Shown here one piece after another: positions 41,213 through 49,723 of a stretch of 64,000 bases of DNA. Made by a program: the position numbers and the translations under genes. A model generated the notes under the pieces. That model saw only the letters and a program-made list of their open reading frames with translations. It ran no database searches and was not told the DNA's origin. This stretch comes from Martinezella multihospitum (GTDB lineage Bacteria > Pseudomonadota > Alphaproteobacteria > Rhizobiales > Rhizobiaceae), in the NCBI RefSeq assembly GCF_900094585.1, contig NZ_FMAG01000004.1, positions 372,001 to 436,000 on the forward strand. Direction: 5' to 3'. Within the stretch, counting starts at the first letter, position 1; each line of letters opens with the position of its first letter.

Positions 41213-42219
41213 GATAGCACCGACTTGGAAATGCCGCTGGAGCCCTCGTCCGAGGCGACTGGGCGGCGCTCTGCATCACCAAGCAGTTTTACGCGCGGGT
41301 CGAGCAGCGGATAGACAAGATCGGCGACGAGATTGACCAGCACGAATACCACCGCTGCGAGTGACACGATGGCTTGCAGGACGGGCAGATCCTGGGTGCT
41401 GACTGAACGCTGGACCAGGCTGCCGACGCCGGTGCGCCCGAACACCGCTTCGGTGATGAGCGAGCCGCCGAGCAGCTCGCCGATCGTCAGAGCGACGACG
41501 GTAATGACGGGAAGCGACGACGGTTTGAGCAGGTGCCTGACAAACAAACGCATCTGTCCGAGGCCGCGGCTGCGCGCGACGGCAGCGTATTCCTGCCCCG
41601 ACTCGTGATCGAGGTTGGCGATAAGCACCTCGGCGATCTGTGCTGATATCGGAATACCGAGCGCGACCGCTGCGAAAAAAGTTGCCCAGAAGCTATCGGG
41701 GTTAATCACGCGGAAGAGGCCGAGCTGGAAACCGAAGATGTGGATCAGCACGAGGCCAATTACGAAATTCGGCACCGACAGGAACAAGGAGGGGAAGCCC
41801 CGCAGCAAGCCCTGGCCGAACCTTTTTGGCAGGAACTGAGTGCCGTAGGAAATCAAGATTGCCAAAAGCAACGCGACGACGAGACCCGCAAAGGCGAGAA
41901 CCAGCGTCGAGGGCAGCACCTCGGCGATCATGGTGGTCACGGGCCGGTTGGTCCGCATCGACATGCCGAAGTCACCGATGAGGAAATGAGACAGGGATGT
42001 CGACAATTGCACGAGAACCGGCTTGTCCAGCCCCTGGGCGGCGATGATTTCCTGGATCTCCGCCTCGCTGAAACCGTTTTGCGGGTTGCGCAGAACGTTG
42101 GTAATCGGGTCGCCCGGCAGGATGCTGACGACGATGAAGGTGAAGACGTAGGTCAGCAGGATGACGACGACGGCCTGCAGGAGGCGTTTTGTGGCGTAGC
42201 TCAGATAGGCATTGTTCAT
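41209..42219 (-). CDS. Peptide/nickel-type ABC transporter permease (DppB-like)
   Basis: The 336-residue permease begins YATKRLLQAVVVILLTYVFTFIVVSILPGDP, the DppB family opening. It contains SVPNFVIGLVLIHIF and the coupling loop YAAVARSRGLGQMRLFVRHLLKPSSLPVITVVALTIGELLGGSLITEAVF. ATG 42219 is preferred over GTG 42228 because GAGG lies 8 nt before it. It follows the binding-protein gene by 38 bp. Confidence 0.92.
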   Translation of the reverse strand: MNNAYLSYATKRLLQAVVVILLTYVFTFIVVSILPGDPITNVLRNPQNGFSEAEIQEIIAAQGLDKPVLVQLSTSLSHFLIGDFGMSMRTNRPVTTMIAEVLPSTLVLAFAGLVVALLLAILISYGTQFLPKRFGQGLLRGFPSLFLSVPNFVIGLVLIHIFGFQLGLFRVINPDSFWATFFAAVALGIPISAQIAEVLIANLDHESGQEYAAVARSRGLGQMRLFVRHLLKPSSLPVITVVALTIGELLGGSLITEAVFGRTGVGSLVQRSVSTQDLPVLQAIVSLAAVVFVLVNLVADLVYPLLDPRVKLLGDAERRPVASDEGSSGISKSVLS

Positions 42220-42257
42220 GCCGGTCACCTCGTCACGTTTCTCGGTTGCACGGCGCG

Positions 42258-43910
42258 TTACTCGCTTATCGAGGCTGTATAGTAATTGGCGTAGGCGACG
42301 CCGTTGTAGGTCTCGCCCTTGAGCTTCGGAGACTGGACATAGATGCGCTGGACCATCTGTGTGCGCGGAATGAAGTAGCCCTGCTCGAGGACATATTTCT
42401 GAAGCTCGTCCAGCAGCGGGTTTCTGATCTCGAGAGAACCGGCACCGGCAATCTTATCGCGCAAATCGTTGATCTTCTTGTCGCTCTCTCCGAGTGCGAA
42501 CCAGTTCTCGCCGTTATTGGCGTCGGTGAGGATGCTGGCGACGGTACCGGCGTCGATGAAGCTGCGCGTCACCTCGTAGGCCGGCACGCCGGCGCCGCCG
42601 TACTGAACCTTCTGGCCGTACGTCACGACGTCGTAGGCCCGGATGTCGACCTTCCAGCCGATCTTGCCGAGCTGCTGAGCGATGAGTTCGTCGATCGACT
42701 TCGAGGTTACGAGATAGGGGTTGGAGTTGAGCGTCAACGACAGTTGCTTGCCGTCTTTGGCGCGTATGCCGTCGGCCCCCTTGATCCAGCCCGCTTCGTC
42801 GAGGAGTTTCTCGGCCCTGTCGGGATTATAGGCCAAAAGGTCGCTGTGATCGGTCGCGCCGGGCACGTTGCTCTGGATGAATGAGGTCGCGAGCTTCCAG
42901 TCTGGCGTGTAGACGGTATCGATGATTTCCTGACGGTTGACGCCGGCCTGCAGGGCTTGGCGCACCTTGACATCGTCGTAGGGCGCCAGCTTGGTGTTGA
43001 TCGCCCAGCCGTTCACGAATCCGAGATAACGCGGCGTCGCGACGGTAAAGCCGTCCTGCTTGAGGGAGGTCAGTTCCTGCGGCGAGGCGTTATAGGCAAT
43101 GTCGGCCTGGCCGGACTGGACGGCGGCCACGCGCAATGACGGTTCGGACACCAGCTTGTAGGTGATCGTATCGAGATAGGCCGGACCCGTATGACCAACG
43201 GCCGCTGGCCCCCAGTTGTAATCCTTGCGTTTGGTGAGCTTGACGAAGTCGCCTTCCTTCCAGGAATCGACCACATAAGGTCCGCTGCCGGAGGTCTTGC
43301 TGAGATCGGCCTGCTGCGCGGCCGGCTGTGCGATGGTCTTGGGGGAAATCAGGATCGAGCCGTGATAGCCAAGAGTTGGAATGAAGCCGAGCGTCGGCTT
43401 TTTGAAGAAGACCTTTACCGTGGTTGCGTCAACCGCCTCGGCGTGATCGTAAGTCTTCGGGAAGAGCCCAATCGGATTGATGCCCTCTTTCTTGCGTCCG
43501 GCATACCAGATGTCGAGATTGGTGACTGCGGCAGACGCATCAAGGGGGGTGCCATCAGAGAAGGTTACACCACTCTTGAGATGGAGGGTGAACTCCGTGG
43601 CATTGTCATTCTGCTCCCAACGCTCGGCGATCCACGGGCTGACTTTGCCGTCTGCGTCCACGTAAACGAGCTTGTCGGTTACGTGACCCCATATGTGACC
43701 CTGGAAACTGGAAATCGCACTGTTATTCGGTATCCAGGTGTCGCCCAATGAATCGATGAGGAAAGTGATGTCGCCGCCATTGGCTGAACCGTCGGCGCTA
43801 TAAGCTGGAGTGAGGCCCGCCATCGCCACCAAGGCACCGGTCGCCACGGCAGAAGTGGTAATCAGCAGACGGCGCCGGGAAAGGGACAGCGAAAAAAGGC
43901 GTTCGGTCAT
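42258..43910 (-). CDS. Peptide/nickel-type ABC importer binding protein (SBP_bac_5)
   Basis: The 550-residue periplasmic protein has a twin-arginine-type signal (SRRRLLITTSAVATGALVAMAG). Family segments follow: KSGVTFSDGTPLDASAAVTNLD, GSGPYVVDSWKEGDFVKLTKRKDYN, and NTKLAPYDDVKVRQALQAGVNRQEIIDTVY. Ligands of the family range from peptides to nickel, opines and thioethers. It is the first gene of a five-gene operon ending with a flavin monooxygenase. A shared 26-bp element lies 69 bp upstream (43979-44004). Confidence 0.92.
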   Translation of the reverse strand: MTERLFSLSLSRRRLLITTSAVATGALVAMAGLTPAYSADGSANGGDITFLIDSLGDTWIPNNSAISSFQGHIWGHVTDKLVYVDADGKVSPWIAERWEQNDNATEFTLHLKSGVTFSDGTPLDASAAVTNLDIWYAGRKKEGINPIGLFPKTYDHAEAVDATTVKVFFKKPTLGFIPTLGYHGSILISPKTIAQPAAQQADLSKTSGSGPYVVDSWKEGDFVKLTKRKDYNWGPAAVGHTGPAYLDTITYKLVSEPSLRVAAVQSGQADIAYNASPQELTSLKQDGFTVATPRYLGFVNGWAINTKLAPYDDVKVRQALQAGVNRQEIIDTVYTPDWKLATSFIQSNVPGATDHSDLLAYNPDRAEKLLDEAGWIKGADGIRAKDGKQLSLTLNSNPYLVTSKSIDELIAQQLGKIGWKVDIRAYDVVTYGQKVQYGGAGVPAYEVTRSFIDAGTVASILTDANNGENWFALGESDKKINDLRDKIAGAGSLEIRNPLLDELQKYVLEQGYFIPRTQMVQRIYVQSPKLKGETYNGVAYANYYTASISE

Positions 43911-43978
43911 AGAAAGATCCTGATGGTTCGGGTTCCGCGAATTCCTGAAACAGAGCCTATGCAGGCAGAACCAAAAGG

Positions 43979-44004
43979 AGAAAGACTGGTTGTTCTTTTT
44001 CTAC
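43979..44004. promoter_or_regulatory. Shared 26-bp upstream element, copy 1
   Basis: The segment begins AGAAAGACTGGTTGTTC and continues into TTTTTCTAC. It matches 49116-49141 at 24 of 26 bases. It lies 69 bp before the start of the peptide-type operon, while copy 2 lies 66 bp before the SsuD-like operon. A common activator site or promoter element is likely. Confidence 0.65.
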
Positions 44005-44009
44005 TAATT

Positions 44010-44189
44010 TTATGGATTATTTTGTCCGGTTTTGGCTGATGTAGGGATCAGCATTTTTCGGGCCTGTCGGTGAGGGAATTGCGGGCTTAAAATCCTGCTT
44101 GCGATCAGCGTCTGCGTATCGATCTCATCGGGATCGATTTTGAGCCATAAGCCCTCGAACATCCTCGCCGGCAGCCGATCACCGATCAG
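44010..44189 (-). pseudogene. Coding-like fragment without a start
   Basis: A 59-codon frame ending in TAA at 44010 reads like protein (LPARMFEGLWLKIDPDEIDTQ, then LIASRILSPQF) but has no ATG, GTG or TTG near its head. It is preceded in frame by a stop. It may be the 3' end of a gene lost during rearrangement between the two organosulfur-type operons. The family is not recognised. Confidence 0.3.
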
Positions 44190-44286
44190 TTACGATGTCC
44201 CGATGTCATGCGCGAGGACGTTCCATTTTCCAGATCGGCAGCAAAGATGGCGTGGCATTTGCCGTCTCCGACATGGCTAAAGAGTG

Positions 44287-44325
44287 GCTGCAGACTTCAG
44301 GCCTGTTCGGCTTGAAGTCTGCGGC
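44287..44325 (-). terminator. Hairpin terminator after the DsbA-fold isomerase gene
   Basis: GCAGACTTCA and TGAAGTCTGC form a perfect 10-bp stem, extended to 13 pairs by flanking GCT/GGC with one G-T pair. The 13-nt loop is partly self-complementary. It begins 7 nt beyond the stop of the gene at 44332-44934. The tail is only moderately T-rich (CACTCTTTAG). Confidence 0.65.
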
Positions 44326-44331
44326 ACTATG

Positions 44332-44934
44332 TCAGGCCACCAGCTTTTCACCCGACAGATGACGTTCCAGGAAGGGGAGGCTATCCTGCCCCCAATAGAG
44401 TTCGCCTTCGTAGCGGAAGGTCGGAAGGCCGAAGACGCCAGCTTCCTTTGCAATGTCGCGATTGCTACTCCAGAGTTCGGAGATATCTGGAAGCGCCGCG
44501 CGCGCCTCGAGCGCTTCACCGTCAAAGCCCGCGGCGTTGGCAATCGCCTTTCGCACATCGGCGTTGCCGATATCCGCGGCAGTGCCCCAGAAAGCGTGTT
44601 GCAGCGCGCGGGCGAGGGCGACCCAATCCTGCCCTTCGAGCTGAGCCGCCAAAACGAGAAAGCCGGCGGGTGTCGGATCGGACAGCGCGGAGCGATTCGT
44701 AAGGTCGAGCCTCTTGCCGCGAAGCGCAGCCCAACGCTGGAGATCTTTCATCCAGTATGCGCGGCGGGCGTCGGGGCGATCGCGCGAATAGATCGCGCCA
44801 TTTTCGACGATCAGCGGAATGAGGTAGGGGCGGATTTCAGCGCCGGATCGCGCTGCGACTTCGACAAACGCATCGAGGCCTATATAGGCCCACGGCGATC
44901 CGATCCCGAAGAAGTAATCAATGGTTTTGGTCAT
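44332..44934 (-). CDS. DsbA-fold isomerase, 2-hydroxychromene-2-carboxylate isomerase family
   Basis: The 200-residue protein has the thioredoxin-related kappa-GST fold. The N-terminal IDYFFGIGSPWAYIGL contains the active-site serine position (GSPW) used by HCCA isomerases in place of the DsbA CxxC pair. The C-terminal FGLPTFRYEGELYWGQDSLPFLERHL carries the cis-proline loop (GLPT). Relatives isomerise aromatic catabolites with glutathione. ATG 44934 has GGAGG 8 nt upstream inside the preceding TetR gene, which it overlaps by 17 bp. Confidence 0.85.
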   Translation of the reverse strand: MTKTIDYFFGIGSPWAYIGLDAFVEVAARSGAEIRPYLIPLIVENGAIYSRDRPDARRAYWMKDLQRWAALRGKRLDLTNRSALSDPTPAGFLVLAAQLEGQDWVALARALQHAFWGTAADIGNADVRKAIANAAGFDGEALEARAALPDISELWSSNRDIAKEAGVFGLPTFRYEGELYWGQDSLPFLERHLSGEKLVA

Positions 44935-45511
44935 AAAGCTTTCCTCCAGAAGGGATGAATTGGCCAGTTGCCATATCGAAGACGGATAACGCACAATCGC
45001 GTGCCACGAGAACAGCATGGGGATCACGGCCGACAGCAACCGTCGCCAGTGCCCCTTCGTAAAGCAGTGACATGTGGGCGGCGGCCTGTTCGGTGGAACA
45101 CCGGGCGGCAGACATGATGGAGCGAAAGATGTCGCGCACGGCATTCTTGTGCTCGCGGGCAATGGAGACGACGCGCTCGGAATCGCCGTGCTCGGCAACC
45201 GCCAACGCAAAGGCGCAGCCGCGAAATTCGGGGCTGTCGGCCTTTTCAAACAGGCGTTCGAAAATCAGGGCGATCTGGTCACGCGGCTGTAGCGTAGCCG
45301 CGGATGTGACTTCTTTGAGCTGGAGAAGGACGCGCTCGTGGCGCTCCGTCAAATAGGCCGCGACAAGATGATCCTTGGACGGAAAATGTCGATAGAGGGT
45401 GGCTTTGGCGACATTGGCTTCGTCGACGATGCGGTCGATGCCGACGGCACGAATGCCTTCCTTGTAGAAGAGGGTGCCAGCGGTGGTCAGGATATGCTCG
45501 GATATTTTCAT
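44918..45511 (-). CDS. TetR/AcrR-family transcriptional regulator
   Basis: The 197-residue repressor has an N-terminal helix-turn-helix ILTTAGTLFYKEGIRAVGIDRIVDEANVAKATLYRHFPSKDHLVAAYL, the full TetR signature. A helical effector domain with three cysteines (RGCAFALA, SAARCSTE, ARDCALS) follows. It begins 39 bp after the ketopantoate-reductase-like gene and may be the fourth gene of the 49050-44332 unit. It could respond to the aromatic or thiol substrate of that pathway (inference). Confidence 0.88.
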   Translation of the reverse strand: MKISEHILTTAGTLFYKEGIRAVGIDRIVDEANVAKATLYRHFPSKDHLVAAYLTERHERVLLQLKEVTSAATLQPRDQIALIFERLFEKADSPEFRGCAFALAVAEHGDSERVVSIAREHKNAVRDIFRSIMSAARCSTEQAAAHMSLLYEGALATVAVGRDPHAVLVARDCALSVFDMATGQFIPSGGKLYDQNH

Positions 45512-45550
45512 TGCGTCGGTCCGGATGCCTTCACATGCGTTATTTCGGGA

Positions 45551-46594
45551 CTAGCCCGTCTGATGTGCTTTCGGCCTCGAAGGAATAGGGGTGGAGAAAG
45601 ACAGGTAGTTCTCGGCAAGCCGGCGCAGACTAGCGAAAGGAAGGAGCGCCGTGAAGCCACCTTGTTGTGCCGCCGATCCGGCAATTTCCTGGGCGGCACG
45701 GTTATAGGGCGTCGCTATCCCATGCAGACGCCCGAGAAGAGTGATTTCGCCGTTGAGGTAGTCGACTTCGCTTGAAGCGCCGCGGGTGAAACTCTGCCAG
45801 GTCGATTGCTGTCCGGGCCGAATGCCGGAATTCTCGGCGATCTTCCAGTGCGCTATGCTCACCGTGCGTTCCGAGGGAGATGCGAATGTGTAGCCCGCCG
45901 CCTCAAGAACGGTCTCAGCCTCCTCGACAAGGGCGGCACTGAACGCTGCTCGTGCGTCTTCCCCACCGTCGAAAAGCTCCAGCACATTGCGCACATTGTG
46001 AAGAAGCTTGGCTGCCTTCCATCGCTTGATATCGCTGGTCGTCTCGGCGATGTAATCCGACCGGCTAAGATCCAGGGCGACCTTGGCCGCCGTCTCGTCG
46101 GTGTCGTGCGGATAGCGACCGATGGTCACGATCGCCACCTGCGGGTCGCCTCCGACCACGACGTGGCCGGTTTCCGTAAAGCGTGCAGGCGTCAGGATGC
46201 TGGCGCCGTAGATATTCGGAAAAAGCCTGAGAGCTGCCGCCTCCGTTGCCAGGCCATTTTGAAACGTGACGATCGGCAGGGCGGAGGTAGTCAGTCCCTC
46301 CGAATGGCCGACTGGCCGCCAGGCCCAGAAGGCGAGGGCTTCGGCAGCATCTTGTGATTTTACGGTCAGCAGCAGGATATCGTCCCGGCGCAATGACGGT
46401 GGCTCCGCAGTGTCGAAGGCTTTCAGCCGGATCTGCCTTATGCCGGAGGGCCGATGGTAGACGAGGCCGTGCTCGATGACATGTCTGATCTGGGCGCCGC
46501 GTCCGACAAGGACGTAGTCTATACCTGACAGCTCAAATTGCGCGGCAAGGCTCGCGCCGACGGCGCCTGCTCCAATGATGATGTAGCGCGTCAT
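45551..46594 (-). CDS. Ketopantoate reductase (PanE/ApbA)-family oxidoreductase
   Basis: The 347-residue Rossmann-fold protein has IIIGAGAVGASLAAQF at residues 5-20, an ILLLTVKSQDAAEAL segment, TFQNGLATE, and the C-terminal-domain helix HWKIAENSGIRPGQQSTWQSF with SSEVDYLNGEITLLGR. The family reduces 2-ketopantoate, but many members in catabolic operons act on other ketoacids. Here the operon context (flavin monooxygenase, acyl-CoA-dehydrogenase-like) argues against vitamin B5 synthesis. ATG 46594 overlaps the upstream stop by ATGA. Confidence 0.82.
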   Translation of the reverse strand: MTRYIIIGAGAVGASLAAQFELSGIDYVLVGRGAQIRHVIEHGLVYHRPSGIRQIRLKAFDTAEPPSLRRDDILLLTVKSQDAAEALAFWAWRPVGHSEGLTTSALPIVTFQNGLATEAAALRLFPNIYGASILTPARFTETGHVVVGGDPQVAIVTIGRYPHDTDETAAKVALDLSRSDYIAETTSDIKRWKAAKLLHNVRNVLELFDGGEDARAAFSAALVEEAETVLEAAGYTFASPSERTVSIAHWKIAENSGIRPGQQSTWQSFTRGASSEVDYLNGEITLLGRLHGIATPYNRAAQEIAGSAAQQGGFTALLPFASLRRLAENYLSFSTPIPSRPKAHQTG

Positions 46595-47835
46595 GCCCGC
46601 CTTCCTGAAATGGCATTCAGAAGCTCTCTTGTGTCGCCTGCTTGCCGGGGCGCGGGGGGTGCCGGGTGTGCCTTTTCCCCCGAGAAAGGATGCAGCGGCT
46701 CTTCTGCCTTTGGGCTCCATCTGTCGCATGCCGCGCGACCGAGAATCGAAACCGAGGTGTCTTCCTGGGGCGCGTGAACAAGAACCGATTGGATATCGCG
46801 GAAATGCCGCTCGATCCCGAGATCGCCGTTCAGGCCGGGGTTGCCGAGCGTGCGAACGGCGAGCTGAACCGCGTCGCGTATGTTGCGAGCCGCAAGAAGG
46901 CGAGCCCTGATCAGCGCTGCCGGCTCATCCAGCGAATGGTCAAGCGCATTGAACAGGATCTGCCTTGCGCCGCCTACGAGCAGGTCGATCTCGCCGGCTG
47001 CGGAAATGAACCTTTCCGTTCTTGCGATCGGAACGCCGAGATTGGCGGGTATACGTTCATGGCCGAAGCGGATGAATGCCTCCTGGGCAGCTTCTGCGGC
47101 CCCGAGATATATGGCGGTCAGCGCGACGGAAGCGGCCGCGTGGGCGCGGTTGTCCTGCGTGCCGACGGAAACGTCGACCAGATCGAGGACGTCTTCGAGC
47201 GGCACCTCGACATCTTTGAACTCGACATCGTGCGAGCCGCTGGCCCGCATTCCCAGGCTCTTCCAGTTTTCGATCACTGTGATACCGGGAAGCTCAGATG
47301 GAACGACGAAAGTGCCGACCCGCTGCGGTGTTTCATCGGTGCGCGCCCAGACGAGGAAATGGGTCAGACCGAGTGCGCCGGTCACGAAACGCTTGCGCCC
47401 TGAGATCGACCATCCATCGGCCGTACGGCGCGCCAATGTGTCAGGAAGCCCGCCCCGTGCGGGAGAACCAAGGTCGGGCTCGACCCGTGCCGCGTTCAGC
47501 AGGATCGGGCGATCGCGTGCGTCGTCGAGCAAACGTCGATAAAGCGGCTCCGGCCACTTGCTGCCCGCTGCCTGTCCGAGATGGGTGAATATGGTCATCG
47601 CGCTAATCAGGGCGACCGAAGGATCGCCGCGCCCAAGAGCTGCAAGGATACGTCCGACATCGGCAATGCCCGCACCTTTCCCGCCGAACCGTGTTGCCAC
47701 CGCACTTTCGAGAAGACCCGCGGCATGGACAGCTTCGATGCCAAGCCAGGGAAAGGCGCCCGATGCGTCTGCCGCGGGTGCTGCGGCAGCAAGCTTGCGG
47801 GTCACATCCGCCAGATCGATGGTGCTATAGGACAC
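46591..47835 (-). CDS. Acyl-CoA-dehydrogenase-fold flavoprotein (SfnB/DszC-like)
   Basis: The 414-residue protein has the acyl-CoA dehydrogenase fold. The N-terminal helical domain contains ATRFGGKGAGIADVGRILAALGRGDPSVALISAM, the middle beta domain GWSISGRKRFVTGALGLTHFLVWARTD, and the C-terminal helical domain ILFNALDHSLDEPAALIRARLLAARNIRDAV. The usual acyl-CoA dehydrogenase catalytic base is not obvious. Proteins of this kind beside SsuD-like enzymes are often flavin monooxygenases in sulfur-compound use (SfnB, DszC). It follows the SsuD-like gene by 114 bp. Confidence 0.8.
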   Translation of the reverse strand: MSYSTIDLADVTRKLAAAAPAADASGAFPWLGIEAVHAAGLLESAVATRFGGKGAGIADVGRILAALGRGDPSVALISAMTIFTHLGQAAGSKWPEPLYRRLLDDARDRPILLNAARVEPDLGSPARGGLPDTLARRTADGWSISGRKRFVTGALGLTHFLVWARTDETPQRVGTFVVPSELPGITVIENWKSLGMRASGSHDVEFKDVEVPLEDVLDLVDVSVGTQDNRAHAAASVALTAIYLGAAEAAQEAFIRFGHERIPANLGVPIARTERFISAAGEIDLLVGGARQILFNALDHSLDEPAALIRARLLAARNIRDAVQLAVRTLGNPGLNGDLGIERHFRDIQSVLVHAPQEDTSVSILGRAACDRWSPKAEEPLHPFSGEKAHPAPPAPRQAGDTRELLNAISGRRA

Positions 47836-47949
47836 TTTGTATCAGCCTTTTTGAAGCAGCGACGGACGCCACGCGCGGGCTTTGCCGCGCGATGGCTGAT
47901 TTTTGCAGGTGTAATCCGATGGTATTTGCTGGTGCGTGATGACAGCGGA

Positions 47950-49050
47950 TCAGGCGACCGCTTGCCGCGGTGCTCCTCGTTCCGCCAGATCCGCCCTGAC
48001 GAGCGGCAGAATATAGCGGCCGTAGTCGATGGCGTCGTTGAGGTTGTCGTAGCCTCGGATCGAGATCAGATCCGCGCCGAGATCAACGTAATCGAGAATG
48101 GAATCCGCAATCGTTCTTGGCGAGCCAACCAGGGCGGTGGAGGCACCACGCGCATTCGTCGCCGTCACGGTCGGGTACCAGAGAGCCCGATCATGCACAT
48201 CGCCGCGCGAGGCGATCTCAAGCAGGCGCTGAGAGCCGGTATTCTGCGGGGAAGGAGCGGATGGCGGAACCTTGCCAAGGCCTTTTGCGCGATTTTCCTT
48301 CAAAAGGTCGAGGGTGCGATGCGCCTTGGCCCAGGCAAGCTCGTCCGTCTCCGCAACAATCGGACGGAACGTCACCCAGATCCGCGGGCGGTCCTTGCGA
48401 CCGGCGCGCGCCGCTTCTGCATGGATCCGGTCGATTTGCTGCTTGGTTTCTGCCAGCGGCTCACCCCATAGGCCGAAGATATCAGCAAGCGCGCCGCCGA
48501 TGCGATAGGCGTCGTCCGATGACCCGCCGACCGACACCGGGATGGTGCCATTCACTGGACGCACGCGGCTGTGGAACTGCTTGAATTGATAGTAGCGGCC
48601 ATCGAAGTCAAAGGGTTCGCTCGACTGCCAGACGCGTCGGAGGATGCGGATATACTCCTCCTGCCGTTCGTAGCGCTGATGCTTGTCGAGGAAGTCGCCT
48701 TCCTTAGCCTGTTCTTCATCGCTCCCACCGGCAATGAAATGGACAACCACGCGCCCGCCGCTCAGCTGATCGAGCGTCGCCAGCGATTTGGCAGCGACCG
48801 TCGGATAGATCGTATTCGGGCGAAGGGCGATGATGATCTTGATGTTCTTCGTGTGCGCCGCCACGGTCGCGCCGATGGTAAAGGGGTCGAAGGACGCGCT
48901 GTCATAGGGGATGAGGGTGTAGTTGAAGCCGTAATCATCGAGCGAACGGGCATAGCGCTCGATGAATTGTGGGTCGAGGGCGGGATTTTCGAGAGGGTCG
49001 AGCTCGGTCGAGGCATTTGGAAAGGTGACGCTGATGAATTCGGTCGGCAT
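47950..49050 (-). CDS. SsuD-like flavin-dependent monooxygenase (LLM class)
   Basis: The luciferase-fold monooxygenase of 366 residues has IIIALRPNTIYPTVAAKSLATLDQLSGGRVVVHFIAGGSDEEQAKEGDFLDKHQRYERQEEYIRILRRVW, GTIPVSVGGSSDDAYRIGGALADIFGLWGE and TALVGSPRTIADSILDYVDLGADLISIRGYDN. It lies close to SsuD/dibenzothiophene-sulfone-type enzymes, which use FMNH2 on C-S bonds. It is first in a minus-strand unit with the ACAD-like, PanE-like, TetR and isomerase genes. A conserved element starts 66 bp upstream. Confidence 0.87.
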   Translation of the reverse strand: MPTEFISVTFPNASTELDPLENPALDPQFIERYARSLDDYGFNYTLIPYDSASFDPFTIGATVAAHTKNIKIIIALRPNTIYPTVAAKSLATLDQLSGGRVVVHFIAGGSDEEQAKEGDFLDKHQRYERQEEYIRILRRVWQSSEPFDFDGRYYQFKQFHSRVRPVNGTIPVSVGGSSDDAYRIGGALADIFGLWGEPLAETKQQIDRIHAEAARAGRKDRPRIWVTFRPIVAETDELAWAKAHRTLDLLKENRAKGLGKVPPSAPSPQNTGSQRLLEIASRGDVHDRALWYPTVTATNARGASTALVGSPRTIADSILDYVDLGADLISIRGYDNLNDAIDYGRYILPLVRADLAERGAPRQAVA

Positions 49051-49115
49051 GTCTATGTCCCTATGGTTTGCTTCACCGGATTGTGGACAGGATGCTAGCG
49101 TTACCGGAATGCCGC

Positions 49116-49154
49116 AGAAAGACAGGTCGTTCTTTTTCTACAAAATTTGTAGAA
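49116..49154. promoter_or_regulatory. Shared upstream element, copy 2, with adjoining 19-bp inverted repeat
   Basis: Positions 49116-49141 (AGAAAGACAGGTCGTTC, then TTTTTCTAC) repeat the element at 43979-44004 with only two changes. Overlapping its far end is TTCTACAAA-A-TTTGTAGAA (49136-49154), a perfect inverted repeat with a single central base. Only its proximal half is kept at copy 1. The pair looks like an activator site plus core element for sulfur-source genes. Confidence 0.65.
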
Positions 49155-49524
49155 TATTTATGCTTTGAATGCGGCCGACCGAGAAGCTGAGGTTCTTGTG
49201 AGGTTTCGACAGATAGCCGCCGTTAGAGATCCCGCACTGCTGGGGTTCGGGAAGCCCGTCGCGCGCGGCGCGGACTTTGCCACTCTCAATGAGCGCGTGA
49301 AGCGCACTGGAATGCGATCGTCGCGGCTGCCGACCCACGGATATGGCCTGTCTCGCAATAAGAGGATCGACGACCGCATGATCGAACGTTTCTCGGGCAG
49401 AGCTTTCGTCGCAGACGCGCCCTTTTGCAAAAACATTCCGCCGCTCTCGCCAAGATTGGGTACGGCTCTCTCCACAGTAGTGCAGTGAACAGTAGATTTA
49501 CGGCATTAGATTTGAGGAACCAGA
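49155..49524. other. Intergenic region, no convincing gene
   Basis: About 370 bp between the SsuD-like gene's control region and the small ORF at 49525. Frames of about 105 codons exist on both strands, but neither has a ribosome site or protein-like composition. A promoter for the small plus-strand ORF probably lies near 49440-49510. Confidence 0.4.
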
Positions 49525-49695
49525 ATGTCCCGTCAGGCTGCCAATATCATTGATTTTCAGGCCTATCGCGATATCCGCGAGAAAACCTCAGCAGTGGCGC
49601 CGTCTGTCGGCGCAACTTGGCCGGCCCAGCCGTTTCTGATGTGGGTGCCCTTCGTCGGTTTCATTCCTGTGGTGCCGTTCGGCAATCAAAGCTAA
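49525..49695 (+). CDS. Small hypothetical protein, 56 residues
   Basis: A short gene starting MSRQAANIIDFQAYRDIREK and ending with a hydrophobic, proline-containing tail (MWVPFVGFIPVVPFGNQS). GAGGA lies 7 nt before the ATG, and codon use is like that of the neighbouring genes. The start IIDFQAYR looks like a short conserved motif. The tail could insert in or associate with the membrane. It is convergent with the TetR gene, with 28 bp between stops. No function can be assigned. Confidence 0.6.
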   Translation: MSRQAANIIDFQAYRDIREKTSAVAPSVGATWPAQPFLMWVPFVGFIPVVPFGNQS

Positions 49696-49723
49696 TGATG
49701 CCAATTTTTTCGATTCTGTCATC

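Noticed and set aside
49165-49488. 107-codon plus-strand frame and a similar minus-strand frame
   Set aside because: Both strands are open by GC bias, with no ribosome site and no recognisable protein features.
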